NCBI GenBank assembly: GCA_963978895.1
Contig: OZ022242.1
Coordinates: 20,159,129-20,223,128 of the forward strand
Reading direction: 5' to 3'
Length of the DNA: 64,000 nucleotides
DNA from: Erpobdella octoculata
Lineage: Eukaryota > Annelida > Clitellata > Hirudinida > Erpobdellidae
The position numbers were made by a program, and so were the translations under genes. The notes under the pieces were generated by a model that worked only from the letters and a program-made list of their open reading frames with translations, was not told the DNA's origin and ran no database searches. Below are positions 21,555 through 36,500 of this stretch, in pieces; the first letter of the stretch is position 1; the number at the start of each line of letters is the position of its first letter.

Positions 21555-24500
21555 ATGTTTAAAAATTTTAAGCAAAAATTGGAAAAACTTTCTGCTAACA
21601 CGCCTCCTGGCAAGCTGCCCACGCCCGATGAGCAACGCGATTCGGTAAAATTAATTTCTATTCTAAATAACAATAACTAAGTATTGTTTGAATGTATAAT
21701 CATGATGAAAATAAAAGTTTAATTATATAGTTCTAGAAAGTATTTAATCAATTTTTTGCTATTACGATTTTGGTTTCTAGATTTTTCTTTTGAATTTCGT
21801 TCGTAGCTATCAGAAAAATCAGGCGATTTAGTAGAAAAGAATGAAAAAAACGATGACGCTCCCGGGCAGACGACAGTGCTGGATGAAGTATCTGCTCCTC
21901 ATAATCAAGTACAGGTTATTATTCATGAAAGAACGTTTAGGAAAATGAACTGTGAATAGATATTAAAGTAAAGGTCAAATTACGGTTAATTTGCAAATAA
22001 ATTAAAAAATTGGTAATCTCCTTGTTTAGTAGCCTGGGTCAATTTCAGTATAAAACCTAATTTTAAAAACAATTTAATAAAATAGGCACAGAATATTAGA
22101 ACATATTTGAAAACATTTTTTGACAGAAAAACTCATTATAAAGCAATTTTAAGCTGAAATGCCCAAAAGGAGGGTTAATCGCTGAATAATACTATTTCAA
22201 GTCGTAAAAAAGTAAGGAATAGTTAATAGTTAAATTAAATAAATGTTTGACAAATAAACTAGTTTAAAATTTAAAAAATAAAGTATTTAATTATTTAATA
22301 TGCACTTGAAATTTTAAATTTTTAAAAACAATCAGAGCGTTGAGCAGAAACTTAACTATGATATGAATAATCCTTTTATTATCAGAATCAAAAATTTATG
22401 ACCATTTCCTTATCTGATGATGAATTATTAAATAAAGTACCAAGTCTTAAAAGGTAACAAATCAAGTAGCTGCAGATATAAATATTTTTGATGGAGAGGA
22501 ACTACACCAGATTTCCCTATACTGACTGAAGACGAAGGGCACACAACTTTTAAGAAACATTGTAGAATCCAGTTGAGATCGAAATGAAATTATTGATTGT
22601 TGAGGGAAAAGTTGTAAAGCGATTCTTAACAGCAACAAAATATTTTTTTTTAATATTTATTAACTGTGCTGTTTCAGCTGAACCAAATTTGAATAATTAT
22701 TTTTCAACTTTTAAGTTGTATGTTTTACTCCTTGTGCAAGTGATAATAGATTTTCATAAAGAACTATTTAGGCAGTGCATCCTTGTTTTAAAACATTTTT
22801 AATACCATATATTAGCTTAACTGCTGGTCTTGTTTGATTGTTTGCAAACGTTGAAAGTAAAAATTAACACCCATAATCTAATCAAGCTGAAATTTGAAAT
22901 ATATGCTCGCTCCTCATCTGAGATGTCTAGTACAATCAGACCTTGTTGTTGTCATATAGCACTGTGACTCCGCATGCCTGGATTTTGACCCAGTCACGCA
23001 TATTTTCCGGTTAAATACATCAAACTAAGTTTTAGCAAGTTTTTCAATTGCCAGCGAATCACCGATAAGATGTACAGTCACGTGGTCGATACTTTACTTA
23101 CATGTTCGTTCATACACTGTCACACGGCTTATTTTCTGCTAGTTTTGGACGTATTCGTTAGTAATACAATAGAATCATGGCAAAAATAGATGTAATTAAG
23201 AATATTGCAGTTTTAGCTGGTGTGTTCGCATTATGTTGGCATGGTCATAAACTACAACAAAAAAAAAGCTTTGATGGATGAAACCTTGGAATGCTAAAAG
23301 ACTCCAACAAGCATTGAACAGCTATTAGCTGAAAGAGCTTGAGCGTGATGGATCAAGTTATCGGCAGTACCCGAGAATGGATCTTGAATAATTTGAAGAT
23401 CTATTGAATAAAATAATGCCTATGATTCAACGACAGAATGCCAACTTCGGTGAATCTTTCAGAAGAACATCAAGCATTAACCTTGCGATTTCTTGCTACA
23501 GGTATTAATTTTTTTCATGTGCAATTGCCCTCATAACATCTAAAAAAACATGTTTATAAAACCCTTTTAGAAGTCTGGCTTTTCAAAAGAGATTGAGGTT
23601 TTCAACTGTAGCAAGCACCATTTCTTCAGCAAGAATTTTTAAAAGTGAGTATATCATAAACATAGTTTCATTATCATTTTTAAAATGCATGACATCAATT
23701 TTTTAGAAATATAACACAAAATAAAGTACAAGATAGTTTTGAAGTACAAACTTAAATAGGTAAAAAATCATATTTTAAAATGTCAAAATAAAGAAAATTA
23801 GAATTGTCTCGATAATCAATAAAATGCTGGCATTTGGGCAAAATCCTTTCCTTTGTTATAGAAGTGTTTAAATCCTGAACTTGTGGAACATTCTGTGGCA
23901 ATCTAGTCTGCCTAGAACTGGTTTGAGCAGAGTTGCCGCTTGTGACGTTCAACAGTTGAAACGGTCTTCTATCACTTCAGAAAACATACATTTTAGTTTG
24001 AAAAATTGAGTTGCCTATTGAATTTTTAAGGACCACTTTTTTCTCAATGTCAGTGATGGTCTTCAACTCCTGTATGATGAAATTACAGAAGACATCAACT
24101 TCATGTTGAAAGACAGGTTCTCAGGCAGTGACAGCAGCAACAAATAACCTCAGGACTGCCAGCTCCTTATCATCATATATTTTTTGTTTACATTTTTAAG
24201 GACCTAGATTATTCCCCCGGCAGCCTATTTTTATGTGATTTCATCGCTGCTCCCTTTTATAATTTCCTCTGCCATATCCTCTGAGGTAGCAGGTTTTTTC
24301 TGAAACAGCAGTCTGATTAGTAGTCCCACCAGCTTTACTACTTGACTCTTCACTTTCCAACTAGATGAAATTGCAAATAGAAATATATAATCTTAACAAG
24401 ATTTCAAGTTTATTTGTTTTGTTTTTAAGGAAAAACGTTTTTTAAAGTTAACCTCCAATGTTTTTCTAATTATAGATGCCAATGAAACCATAAGACCGGG

Positions 24501-27500
24501 AAGCAATTACTGAAGACTTTCAAAACAGGTGGAACTACCCTCTTTGTATCGGTGCTCTCGATTGGAAAAACATAAGAATGAAACCTCCTTTTAACTCAGG
24601 ATCAATGTTTTATAATTATAAAGGCACTTTTATCACATTCTGATGGCATAAGTATGTGCTAATTACCACTTTCTCTATTGCGATGTGGGCTCAAATGGAT
24701 GTGCTTCTGATGGAGGTGTATTTGCTGGATGCTCACTCAACAAAAGCTTGAAGGAAAACTTTCTTAACTTACCTCAGCCTGAGCAAACCCTTGATAAAGA
24801 TATTTCATATCACATAGTGGCTGATGAAGCTTTTCCACTACATCAGGACATTATGAAGCCATTCGCTCTGCATAAGTTGACAAACAAACAAAGAATTTCT
24901 AATTATCGACTAGAGCAAGAGGAGTAGTTGAAAATGTTTTTGGAATTTTAGCTAGCAGGTTTATAGTGATTCTAGCTACTATTGAACTGAGTCCAGAAAA
25001 GGTGCAAACTTTGGCGTTGTGTGCTTATGCTTTGCATAATAACTTAATCATGAAAAATGATTTAAAGTATTTGTCTCCAGGACTGCTAGAATCCAATAGC
25101 GTGGAAACTCACAAAGTTGTCAGTAGAAGTTTATGAGTCTTATCGAACAATTGGAATCAATAAATGTGAACAAAATCAAGAGCAACGTGTCTATGCCACA
25201 TTGAAAAGAGATCACCTCACAAAACATTTTATCTCATGACAGACAGACAAGATTTAATAATTTGTATTAAATGTTGCAATGTTAAATTACAATAAAATTT
25301 GAGACTGATGGCTTTGTTTTGATGTTGTTTTTTCTTAAATATAGATTTTGTTGCAACCACTTTTGCCTTCCTGTCATTTCCTAGGTACCATTTCTACTAG
25401 GAGATAGTTTTGACATTAAGAATATGACATAATTAGCATTAACTAATTGTAATTGAAAGTGTAGAAGCAGAAGGGCTCATATATGGTATGAATATTAACA
25501 ATGATCTGAAAGGGAGCAGGACATTGTAGAAAAACATGTCACTTATTCATTGGGTAAAGATTTTAAGCACTTATCTTGCCTTGCTTTTAAAAACATTTAA
25601 ATAAATAATTGCTTACTTGAAATCCAGATTTCTTAGGCTATGGATAAAGGATATTATGAAAAATATGTTTGTTTTTAAACTAAAAAAAAACCATTCTTGA
25701 AGAAAAAGTATTTGTCTTTAAAAAAAAGTGTTTAATAATATTAAAGAGAAAGATTACCCACATTTGTACTTAATTTGCACTAGTCCATGTTTACTAGTGT
25801 GGTAAGGCTCAACTGTTTTCTGTCCATCAGCTTACATTGTCACATAATTATTTAAATAAAAAAAATTTAAGATGGTTAAATAGTAATGATAACTGTTTCT
25901 TTGTATAATTGCTAGAAATTATTTCTAAAAGAATGTCACAATTACTTGTTAATTAGCTGGAAAAAACAGACGATGTGCATCCTGAGCAGTCACTCAAACC
26001 TACCGAATGTCACATGGCTAACAACAGTCATTCAGATGAGAAGAGGGAGGGTGTAGACAATTCTGATTGGTCTTCCGTTTCTAAGGAAGAGCTCCTTGAA
26101 CAACATCTTAAGCTAATAAAGGTTAAGTATTTAATTATTTGATATATTCTAAAGTATTATATGAATAATAAATATTTTATTATTGTTGCTTTTCATTAGA
26201 AAAACAAGACACTACAAGAACAGGTAATTTTCTTTAAAAAATTATTTATTTGTTTAGTTGTATTTATAATATTATTAGTAATCCTCTAGTATAGCAGTCT
26301 GAGTTATTTTTTTAATTAAATTTTGGAAAGTAATGCTATAATAAATGCGTCAACAAAATAATAATAGAAGATGCTTAAGAGAAGATCTTACCAAGAAAAT
26401 ATTTTTTAATTTTTAAGAAAAAAAACAGATTTTTTAGCCTACAATATTAAGTTTTACTAAGTTGAAACAGAAAGTAAGCAAGATGTTTTTTTTTATTCAT
26501 GCGACACTTGGGAAAATTCAAAAGATGAAGCATTTAAAATATTTTGTTTTTTTCAAACAAGCCATTCTTTAAATAAAATTTACTCAGAAAAGTCATTCAC
26601 AGTCTTAAAGCCAGCTGTAAAGTTTACAGCTTCTTTATTTGAGTGATAGTGAAATATTATAGAGAACATTGCTGCTATTGGTGATAAAAAGTATTTGGAT
26701 TATATTGAATCCACTGCATTACAAAGGTGTCTACAACAGTTGACATGGTAATGACAGAAGATTATGTGAAGATCAATGTCCATGCATTTTATGATATTTT
26801 TTAATGTCTAGTGGCTCTGAAAAGACCTGTTTATCACTTACACTGTCATCAATCAGAATTACTTGGCATGATTTCATGTTAATGCCACAAGGAAATAAGC
26901 AAACAAGTTTTTTGGTGGTAGTTGCTTTGATAGATAGATAAATTAATTTAAGTATGTGTTGAAACATTCTTAGCACTCAGTTATGTCAAGTAAATATGGG
27001 GCAGTTGACAAGTTCCTGTATTTGCACTATTATCTATTATTTACTCCAATTTCTTGTGGTTTCTAATAAAAATTACATCAAGATGTTATACTAGATGACT
27101 ACTTTATTGTTTTTTCCTGTTTATTGTAGAGTTTTAGAAGTTTTTTTTTATTATAAAATTGTTTTGTAAAAGAAATGAAAAATGTCCATCAATTAAAAAA
27201 ATAAAATTAAAAAAATATTTTTATCCACCACTCTCCCTCTCCTCCCCTCTCTAGAGCGAGCAGCAGGCACGGAAGGTGCGCCGCCGCATCGGGGAGCTGG
27301 AGGAACAAGTGGTACTCGATGGCCAGGCCAAGAGGGATCTCGAGCACAGTTATGCACTCATGCTGGATGAAAAGGATGAGCTTATTGCTGTCCTCAAGAC
27401 CCAGGTGCACTGTGCTGCTAATGGCTGGTTCATTAACCAATCAATTAATTGGTCAGTCAGTTGATCCAGTGGATTGGTTTGTACACTAGTCTATTGGTTA

Positions 27501-30500
27501 TTGAATAATCAGCTGACTTGTTTTATAATCTGCTGACTTGCTGGCCAAATGTCTGACCTGACCAATTGATTGCTGTTTAGCTTAATTGTCGTTTAATTTA
27601 CTGGGTGGTTTATGATACATACTATACTATTTGTTCAATTGACTGCTTTATTTCAGAGCTTTCAGTAGCATTCGGTTTAGTTTCATCTATATATTTAATC
27701 TACCATTACAGTTATTTGAAAGCAGTTCTCAAAGAGAAAAATGCTTGCTCTATGTGCACTACTAATTACATCTAAGAAAATGCTTTTATACTTTTCTGCT
27801 GGTTTTATAGAAACATCTTGACAGGAATTACTTTTTCAGGTTCAGCTGTTGAAGGCTAACCAACAGCAACAGCAGCAATCTCCTTCAATGGATGATTCCA
27901 CTGCATCTTCTGATGTTCTTGAGCCTCCAATAACGTTGGAGGAAATTGGCATCTTGAAGGACAAGGTCAGTTGATCATCATAGAAGAAATTGTTATTGCA
28001 ATAAAATTATTTCTGCTTATCACTGTGTTCTGGTCATTGGTAATTGGTGTATTCTTTTTATGCATGGCTATGTGTGTGCATTGATCAAATAAAAAACAAT
28101 ATAATGAATTTATATATGTATATGTAAATCTAAACTATTCTTAATAGGGGGCATGCATTATGTGTTTTTATTTAACCGTAAGTGTTTTTATTTAAAGGTT
28201 AAGAGGTTAGAGTCACTATTGACAAAGTGCAAGGAGACGATAAAGTCTAACAAAGAAAAAACTAAACAGATGGTGTTTGAGAAGGAAGAACTTGTTAAAT
28301 CTAACGAAGAAAAAATTAAGGAACTACAACTTAAACATGTTAATATCTATTAGTCTTGCAGTTGTTGTTATTATTACTAATAGTAAACATATAATATTAA
28401 TTTATAATCGATATTATCAGTTTGTCAACTTATTTTCACATCCGTTTCTTAAAAGGAAAAAGAATTGAAATCTAAAATGGCCGACTTACAGGAAGAGGTG
28501 TCTGCACTGTCTCAGGTAGAGTAGTTCTTTAATTGTGCCATGCTGTTCCTTTCTAATGCTCCCTCTTTTTGTATCTTATCTTGCTCTTAATTCTTTTCAA
28601 TGCAACAGGTCAGAAAAGATCTAAATGAACAGTTACTGAAGTTGGGCAAAGAGTTAACAGAGCAAAAAGAGTTCATACGTAGTAAGGTTAAGGACTTATC
28701 AATCCCCAAAAAAGCTTCTGATGTTTCCACAACTGAAGATACACCTGCAACAGTAGCAAGTGATTCATCGGAACTAGAGGAGACCAAGCAGCTGCTTGAT
28801 CTGAAGTTAAAAGAACTGGAGGATGTCCTTAATGATAGAACTAAATTGAGGGAAGAACTTGCAAGCCAAAGGGACAGGTAATTCATTATGGGGTTGTACA
28901 CGATTCAGTGTAAATAATTTAAATTAGAGGTAATAGTTGTGGTGTCATTGTAAGTTGACAGTTCTAAAGCTTTTATTTTTTTAATAGTTTTATAAATTTG
29001 TATCTAAACATTTCCAGATTTGCTTCCGTTCTCGGTCGTTACGATGAGCAGATGCAGGTCATACAGGAGGAATTGAAAGAGAAGATGAAACCTGGACCTG
29101 TTGAGAGTATGATTAGTGGGGAAGTGTGGGCAGTTCTTCGTGAGGAGGCTGGTGAAAAATTGAAAGATGAAGTCCCTGCTGAGCATAATGAAAGCATAAT
29201 CAGTGAGACAAAAGTTAATGTCGCAACGGTGGTAGATGATAATAAGCAAAAAGTGCCTTTAGCAGAAATAATAGCAGGTGAACCTGTTACCAGTGGCAGC
29301 AGCGATCAACAACCAGCTACAGGCTTGAAAAAAGATCTTGAGACAGCTGAGAACAAGATCAGCAAACTTCTTGTTCTTTTACAAAAATGTGCCAAGCAAA
29401 TGGATGCCAGGAATGCTGAGGATTCCAGGTGGACGGAGAGATTGGCTGAAGCTGAAATTTCTGGAGCTGCCCAGTTGAGAGATTCCAAAGAGACTATCGC
29501 TCGTCTCAACGAGCAGATCTTAGAGCTGACCAATCGGGAAAACCAGCTCAATGCCAATTTAGAGAGAGCACGACAGGAAAGCGAGGAAATTTTGAGACAG
29601 CAGAGGTTAGAGATGGCTGACCTTCAAAATATGGTGCGAGAACTGCTGAGTCAAGAAGAACATCTGAAAACACAAGTGAGGATTTCTTTTAATAAATTAT
29701 CTATGTTTTAGTTCTAAAGAAAATACCAAATCTTCTAAAATGAATGTACAATTTTTAAACTAAAGTTTTTAAGTTGTATATTTTACTGCAAGTGCATGTT
29801 CTCATTCTAAAAGACAGTCTCATTAATTTTCTTGTATTGTTGATAGCAAAATTACTATTATTATTTATTTTAATAATAATCAGCTGAGTTGATCAACATT
29901 GCATTTTCTTATAAGAATCTCGACATGTGTGCTATAAGGAAGTGCTACTAAATAAAGAGGGGAAGCTCTTCAAACAATTCTTAATCATTTCTAATTTGTT
30001 ATAGAAATTTTCAATTCTAATGAAAACATTTTTCCATACACAATTTATTAAAAATAACATATGGATGTTTGTGTTTCTTTTTGTTACAATTTTAGTCTTT
30101 ATTTTATTTCAGATGTCAAAGACGAAGATGATGTGTGATGCCGAAGTGGCCCGAGTTACGGCAGAAAATGCAGAATCTGTGCAGAGACTTTCTGAGATGT
30201 TTGAGACAACCCAGTCAGCTGTTAAGGAACTTTCACAGCAGCTGATGGAATCAAAAGAGCAATCTGACCAGATGATCAGTGCTCTAGGAATGGAACTGGA
30301 TGAAAAATGTCGAATGCTGCAAGCCACTGCCGATTTTATTGAAGCAAACGGTGATGCTTTAATCAAAGGTGGTTTCATGAAAATAATTGTCGAATGTGGT
30401 AGTGGGGAAGGTTTAGCTGAAATTGATGCAGCTATAGCTCAAGCAGCTAGTGGGATCAACAGCGAGTCATCCAGTATTCCTGTTAGTACTGTTTCTACTG

Positions 30501-33500
30501 TTGAGGCTAATGCTGCTACGTGTGATAGCATTAGCAAAAATTTGAATTGTGATGATTGTCAAGAAGTTCAGACAAAGAATTTAATAGAAGTGGTAGATGG
30601 TCTTGAAAATGTTTCCATTGAAAACCACAAATCATCAGTGGATAAGAAGAAAGTAAGTTAGAGGCCATTTGTTTGATTGGTTATTTTCTTTTTAGTTTAA
30701 AAGTGAATTCATATTTATATACAAAATAGAAATATTTTATAAATGAATAATTGATTCAACGTTTCTTTTCTGTGATTTCTGGAAATTCCTAATTGAGTTT
30801 GATTTATTGTGTTTTTGTTGATGTTGAAATAATAATAATAATAATGATAATAATTGTTGGTATTTGTGTTTAAATGAATGTGATTTGTTCTTTCTTGTTA
30901 AGTGTTTTACAATTCTTTTTCATCATTGCTTTTATTTTTGCTTAGCTTCTTTTTTAGTCAGCAGTTTATCACCAACAGCTGCTCGTAGCTTACTCGTTTG
31001 CTTCTGACCGATCGATAGTTGACTGACCGATGAAGTATTTGTAACGCGAGGCTTTTTTCTAACTTTTGTTTTAAATTTTCTAATTTTTGTTTCTATTTAT
31101 AAATGTTTGTTCGATGTCTATACAATGTCTATACATCCATAGTGATGTTTTCTTGAATCTCAATAAACTGATTTTTGAAACAAATATCGTCTTTTTGCTG
31201 TTTTTTTCTGTGCTTGAGTATGCATGTGTTTATAAGTAGTTATGTACTGGTATCAAGAAGTGTTATTTGTATGTGTGAAGTCATGGATGAGCTTATAGAA
31301 GCACAATTATCACTAATTATTAGCCCAGATTTGAATTCTTGTGACTGTGAATGAGGGAGCTGTTAGTCTCAATGGCTCTCCACTTTGGTATTTACGTTCA
31401 AACTGACTCACCACACTTTGCTCATCCAGGTTGAACTTTCCTTGCTGCCGAGAGGGGAACAAGATCTCTTGAATCTTGACTTTCCAGAAAGTCAGATACA
31501 AAAAGGTAGTTTTGAGAATGTTTCTAAAAGTAGTACTAGCAGTTCAGGCGAGAAACATTTGCTAAACTGCAACACAGCCAACATCAATGCCGCTGTGATC
31601 ACTAGGCTCTGTTCTAGGAGGACAACTGGAGAAGCATCATTAAGATCTTCATCAGAGGTTAAAATTGCAGAGAAAAAAAAAGTTGATCAAACTCAAAGGT
31701 ATGAGGTATCGCGCAAGGCTGGAGACCTAGAAAGAGAGGTAAACAGTCTAAAACTGTCCTTAGTTAAGAGCCGGCAGAAATGTTGTGACCTAGAAAGAGA
31801 AAGTGTTGATCTGGTAGAAGGTCAACGGGCACTCTCAACTGAGAATTCTCGTCTCAAAGAAGACTATCGTCATTTGAAAGAGAAGTTTGACATTGCTTCC
31901 AAATCGTTGGAATCTGAAAAGACAATAAGATCAGAAGAATCCTCCAAAGGAGATGCCGAGAAGAGTAGCAATCATGCTAGAATTTCACAGCTGGAGGATA
32001 AAGTGAAAGTTTTGATGGACAAATTGGAATCATCAGAAGTGGTGATGATGAGTCTTCAGGAAAACAATCTGAGACTTGTTGACGAGAGTTCCAGTGCCAC
32101 AGAGCAGCTGAGAAAGTACTTGGACAAGGAGAAATGTCTGCTTGAAGAAAATTCCGTCTTAAAGGAAAGGCTTGCTAAGTTGGAAGTTGATTTCAAAGAT
32201 TTGATTCTTTTGAAAGAAGGAGAGCTAATGAAAAAAGATGCTGAATTAGGAAAGATTAAGTCGCAGTTTCACAAAGGTCAGGAAAGGTTAAAAGAAAGTG
32301 AGGAACAAAAAGTGGAGATTGGTGAAGAGTTGAATGTATTGAAGAAACAGCTGGATGATCAGAAGTTTTTCATTCTTTCGTGTGAAAGTCGGCTAAAAGA
32401 CTATAGTCAGAATAAATTGGAAGTTGAAAAAATCTTAGAAAGTGAAAAACATTTGCGGGAAACTGTTGCTAACTTAAATTCTGAGAGGTCCAAACTCGAG
32501 GAATCTCAGAAGAGAAATTTGGAATGTCTTCAAGAAAAGTTTAATGAAAACGAATCAGTTTTGAAAGCAACGATGTTGGAACGAGACGAACTCATAGAAG
32601 AGACAGGAAATATAAAAGATAATCTGGATAAAGAAACAATAAGAGTTACAGAAATGGAAATACAGGTGAAAAATATCAAATTGGAATTAGACGAGATCTC
32701 TAAAAATGAACAAAAGTTACTAGCAGACATCGCCGTGTTAAAAATAGAAAATGAAGATTGTAAGGAAAAACTTGTTAAAAGTAAGTCCGAGCTGCAAGCA
32801 ATCTTGGGTTGTAACGAAGAAATCAAGGCGAAACACAATGAATCCATCAAAGTATTAGAAATGGAAAAGTCACAAGTTTTGAAACTGACTCAGCAAATAG
32901 AAGACCATAAAAAACTTGCTGAAGAAGCAAATTCTTTTGCAGCTCTTCTCCAGGCTCGGGAGTTGACAGTCGAAAATCTCAGTTCAAGTGCAGCTTGTCT
33001 TTCAGCAGAGAATAACCAGCTGAGTCAGGAGAAAGATACGTTAGAAATAAAACTAAAAGAATTACAGTCGGTGAATGTCGAACTTGAAGAGAGCATTAAA
33101 GATCTTCGTGACCGTCTTAACCTGAAAGACTTAGAAAATGCTGAATTAGTCAAAAAACTTAAACTGTTAATTGATGAATCAAGGGCCAACCAATCTTCTC
33201 AGGCTAAAGAACTTGAAGAGGTTAAAGAAAGGTCATTGCAGTGTGACAAAATGATGGCAGAAATGGAAATTGAAATCACAAAACTTTCATCCACACTTTG
33301 TCAGAAGAACGATCTTATCAGTGAATTCAGTAAAAAACTTGACGTACTAACCGTCGATCTATCCAATGAAAAAACCTCCTCGGAATTGAAACAATCTGTC
33401 ATTGCAGAAAAGGATGCTGTGATAAGTTCATGTCGGCTTACATTCGAAGGAACACAAATGTCTCTTAGAAAAATTCGAGAAGATATTTTGTTTCTGAAGA

Positions 33501-36500
33501 GCAGTTGTGCATCCTTAGAGGCAGAGAATAAAATGTTAAAAGATGTTGCAGAAAGTAAAGATAAACTTATTTCTTTACTCCAAACAAACTCGAATGTGAG
33601 CAAAAGTGAGTTGAGTCAAGTAGAAGTGACTGATCCTGATAAGTCTGCATCAAGTGATGCTTATCTAAAAGACAAATCAGAAGATGAATCTTTTAAAGCT
33701 ATTGAGTTAAAACCAGGTGGTACTGAACATGGGGTAGGAAATATAAATAGTGAGATGATAGTTAGAATGAGTCGAGAACTTGATATGAATGAGAAGGTTA
33801 AGAAGGTTGAAGAACATGAGAAAGTTGCTTATGAGAATCAATGGGAACTAGATAAGCTGAAAGAAGAGTTAGTTCACGTTAGGGAGCAGTTGCTTTATAA
33901 AATCTCAGAGTATGATGAGCTAGCTGAGCGGCATGTTGGTCTGGTGCAGAAGTTTGAAGAGGAGGAAATCTCACATCGAAGACAACACATTAACTATTGC
34001 GTAGATGCTACGGAAGTAAGTGACACTGCCAAGAATGAAACCATGGTCAACAACGGGGATGGATCAAACATTGAAGATGAAATTATTGCAGTGGATAGAA
34101 ATCATTTAGATAAAGATCCTGCTTCTATGTCAAATCTGCCAGTTTCTGATGCCAGAAGATTAGAGAAGATTGAGAGTGATGCAGCCAGCTTTGAGCTTCT
34201 GATGACTACCAATGAACTATCTCAGCCTGTTCAAGATCGAGTCATCAAAAGAGCCGTTGAAAAGGACCAAGACGTAACTCCAGTTCTTGAAAATTTGTTA
34301 ATTGAAACTGATGTCTCTAATAAAGAGTTGCTTCTACAAGAACGAGTCCGACTTTTGACCGAAATTGATAATCTGAAAAAATCAAACAAAAGTGCTAGCA
34401 TGGAGCTGTGCAGGCTAAGGAGCCTTTTTGCTAAATCCGGCAAAAACGTCATCACTTCAACTATTAAAGACAATTCCAATAGTAGCTTATCAATCGATGC
34501 AGATCATCTGCAACGAGTGGATGAAATAGGGGCAGCTACGTCACCACAGCCACACACCAGAGAAAGTTTCAGCAGTCTCGACCTGAATGCAGAGTCATTC
34601 TCTACTCCCGCTAAAACGCATTTTTCCCAGAAAGCCTTACACAGCATCGATGATCACCACGACTATGATCAACAACAGCTGATTGACCTTTCTCCACCAA
34701 TCATCCATGAGGTCATTGGTTTCCATAAAAATAACAACTTAGAGGTCAGAAGGGTTGGAACAGAGAGTGGAAATGAAAAGTCAGACTTGGAACTGCTTGA
34801 TGTATCTGATTCCAATACCCTGGTGAGTTTAGAGAATATGTTAGTTTTTTATTAAGTTTTAATTTGGGCTTTTTCAAAGAATTTATTTAAAAAATTACAA
34901 TGCATTGAAATCATGAATGTTATCTACAATCTACAATATTCACAAACTTCATGTTGTAGAAAATATTTATTGGAAATGAAGAAAATTTTTATAACAAATT
35001 CCTAGATAATTGTTGGCTTGGTTCATATGGAATTTAAAAAAAAATTTTCTTATTGCAAATTTTAGGATCAAATTAAATCAAAAGATTTGGACTATGATGA
35101 ACTCTATCATCAATATTACTTACTATCCCAAGAGGTTTCTTTTCAGTACTTTTTTCAAATTATTAGCTTCAATGTTTTTGTTAGTTTTCAAATGCATTGT
35201 ATAATTATCATTTTAAAATGAATAAAATACGCTTCATTATTAATGATTTCATAACACAAGGTGAACAAGCTTAAATCCGAGCTGAGTTTCTACTACGCCA
35301 ACAGTCACCAACATGGACCTCAACATCTTCATCATCAGCAGCAGCAGCAACAGCTTAACTATCATCATCTCTACCAGCAGCAGACAAGCTCAGCAGACAG
35401 CAGAAATGACTCTTTTTTGGATTTAGCTGAGCCTACGGAGCTGGAGGTTAGCTGGCTTATGTGTTGTTCAAATCTTGCTTGTTTAAAAGTATGAGTTCTA
35501 TTTTTTATTTTTATTTAGTGTTGTACATTTTGTGTATTTTCCTTGTTGTATATTTTTATGTATTTTGTTCTTTGGTTTGTGGTTTTTATTTTTTAATTGA
35601 ATACGCCTAAAGGATGTTTTTTATACTTTAATTTCATTGATTGAATTGAAGATTGACTATTTGTTTCCTTGATTGACTTGTTTTTCTTCCTACATTTTAT
35701 TAATTTGTTCTAATATGAATAACCTTTTTTCACAGTATCTCAGGAATGTCTTGTATAAATACATGCTTGGATTGGAGACAAGGGTTAATTTATTAACTTT
35801 TAATTGCAATCTTCTTTATTTTAAAATTATTGTTACTAATACTTGATATTATAGTGGTGTTATACCGACGAATCGATTTCAAGACCACTATGATGCAGGC
35901 AGCCGTATTCAGCGCCTCAATCGATTTATTTATCCCCAGTGGAACCACCGGTAGTCATTTGACTACCAGAGGAGTTTGAAAGGCTGAGTTGACCTGAGCA
36001 TTCAGATCGACTGAATTCAGAGTGAACTCCTTGCTCAAGGAAGTTACGCAATGTGGGATTTTGCTTGCCTGGGACTTGAACCCAGGACCCCAAGCACAAA
36101 AGTCAGACTTTTACGCTGTCCCATCGGGCAACGGCGGGTACCCTCCTAGTATATATATATATAGACACTTGTTTCATTATATTTGATCTTAATAATTCTA
36201 TTAAAATGTTTATTAATAAAAAAAATAGACATTGGCCAAGGTCATATGCACTGTCGTGAAGTTCTCTGATGATCAGACGAAAAAGATTTTGGAGAAGGAA
36301 GAGTCAAGAGGTTTTGTATGTATCTTTTGAATGCTTATGTTATAAATAAAATGTAGTTTCTGTTCTTTTTATTTTCTTGAGAATTTTTTTACAATTAATA
36401 AATGTATCAATAAATCAGCATAGTTTCAATATAGTTTGGTTTTATTATTTTCACTTTTAGAAGAACGTTGAATTAGCACTTTGGAGGGTTAGTTTAGATC

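Noticed and set aside
26773..26976. 67-codon minus frame in a golgin intron
   Set aside because: No recognisable similarity on either strand; ordinary intron sequence.
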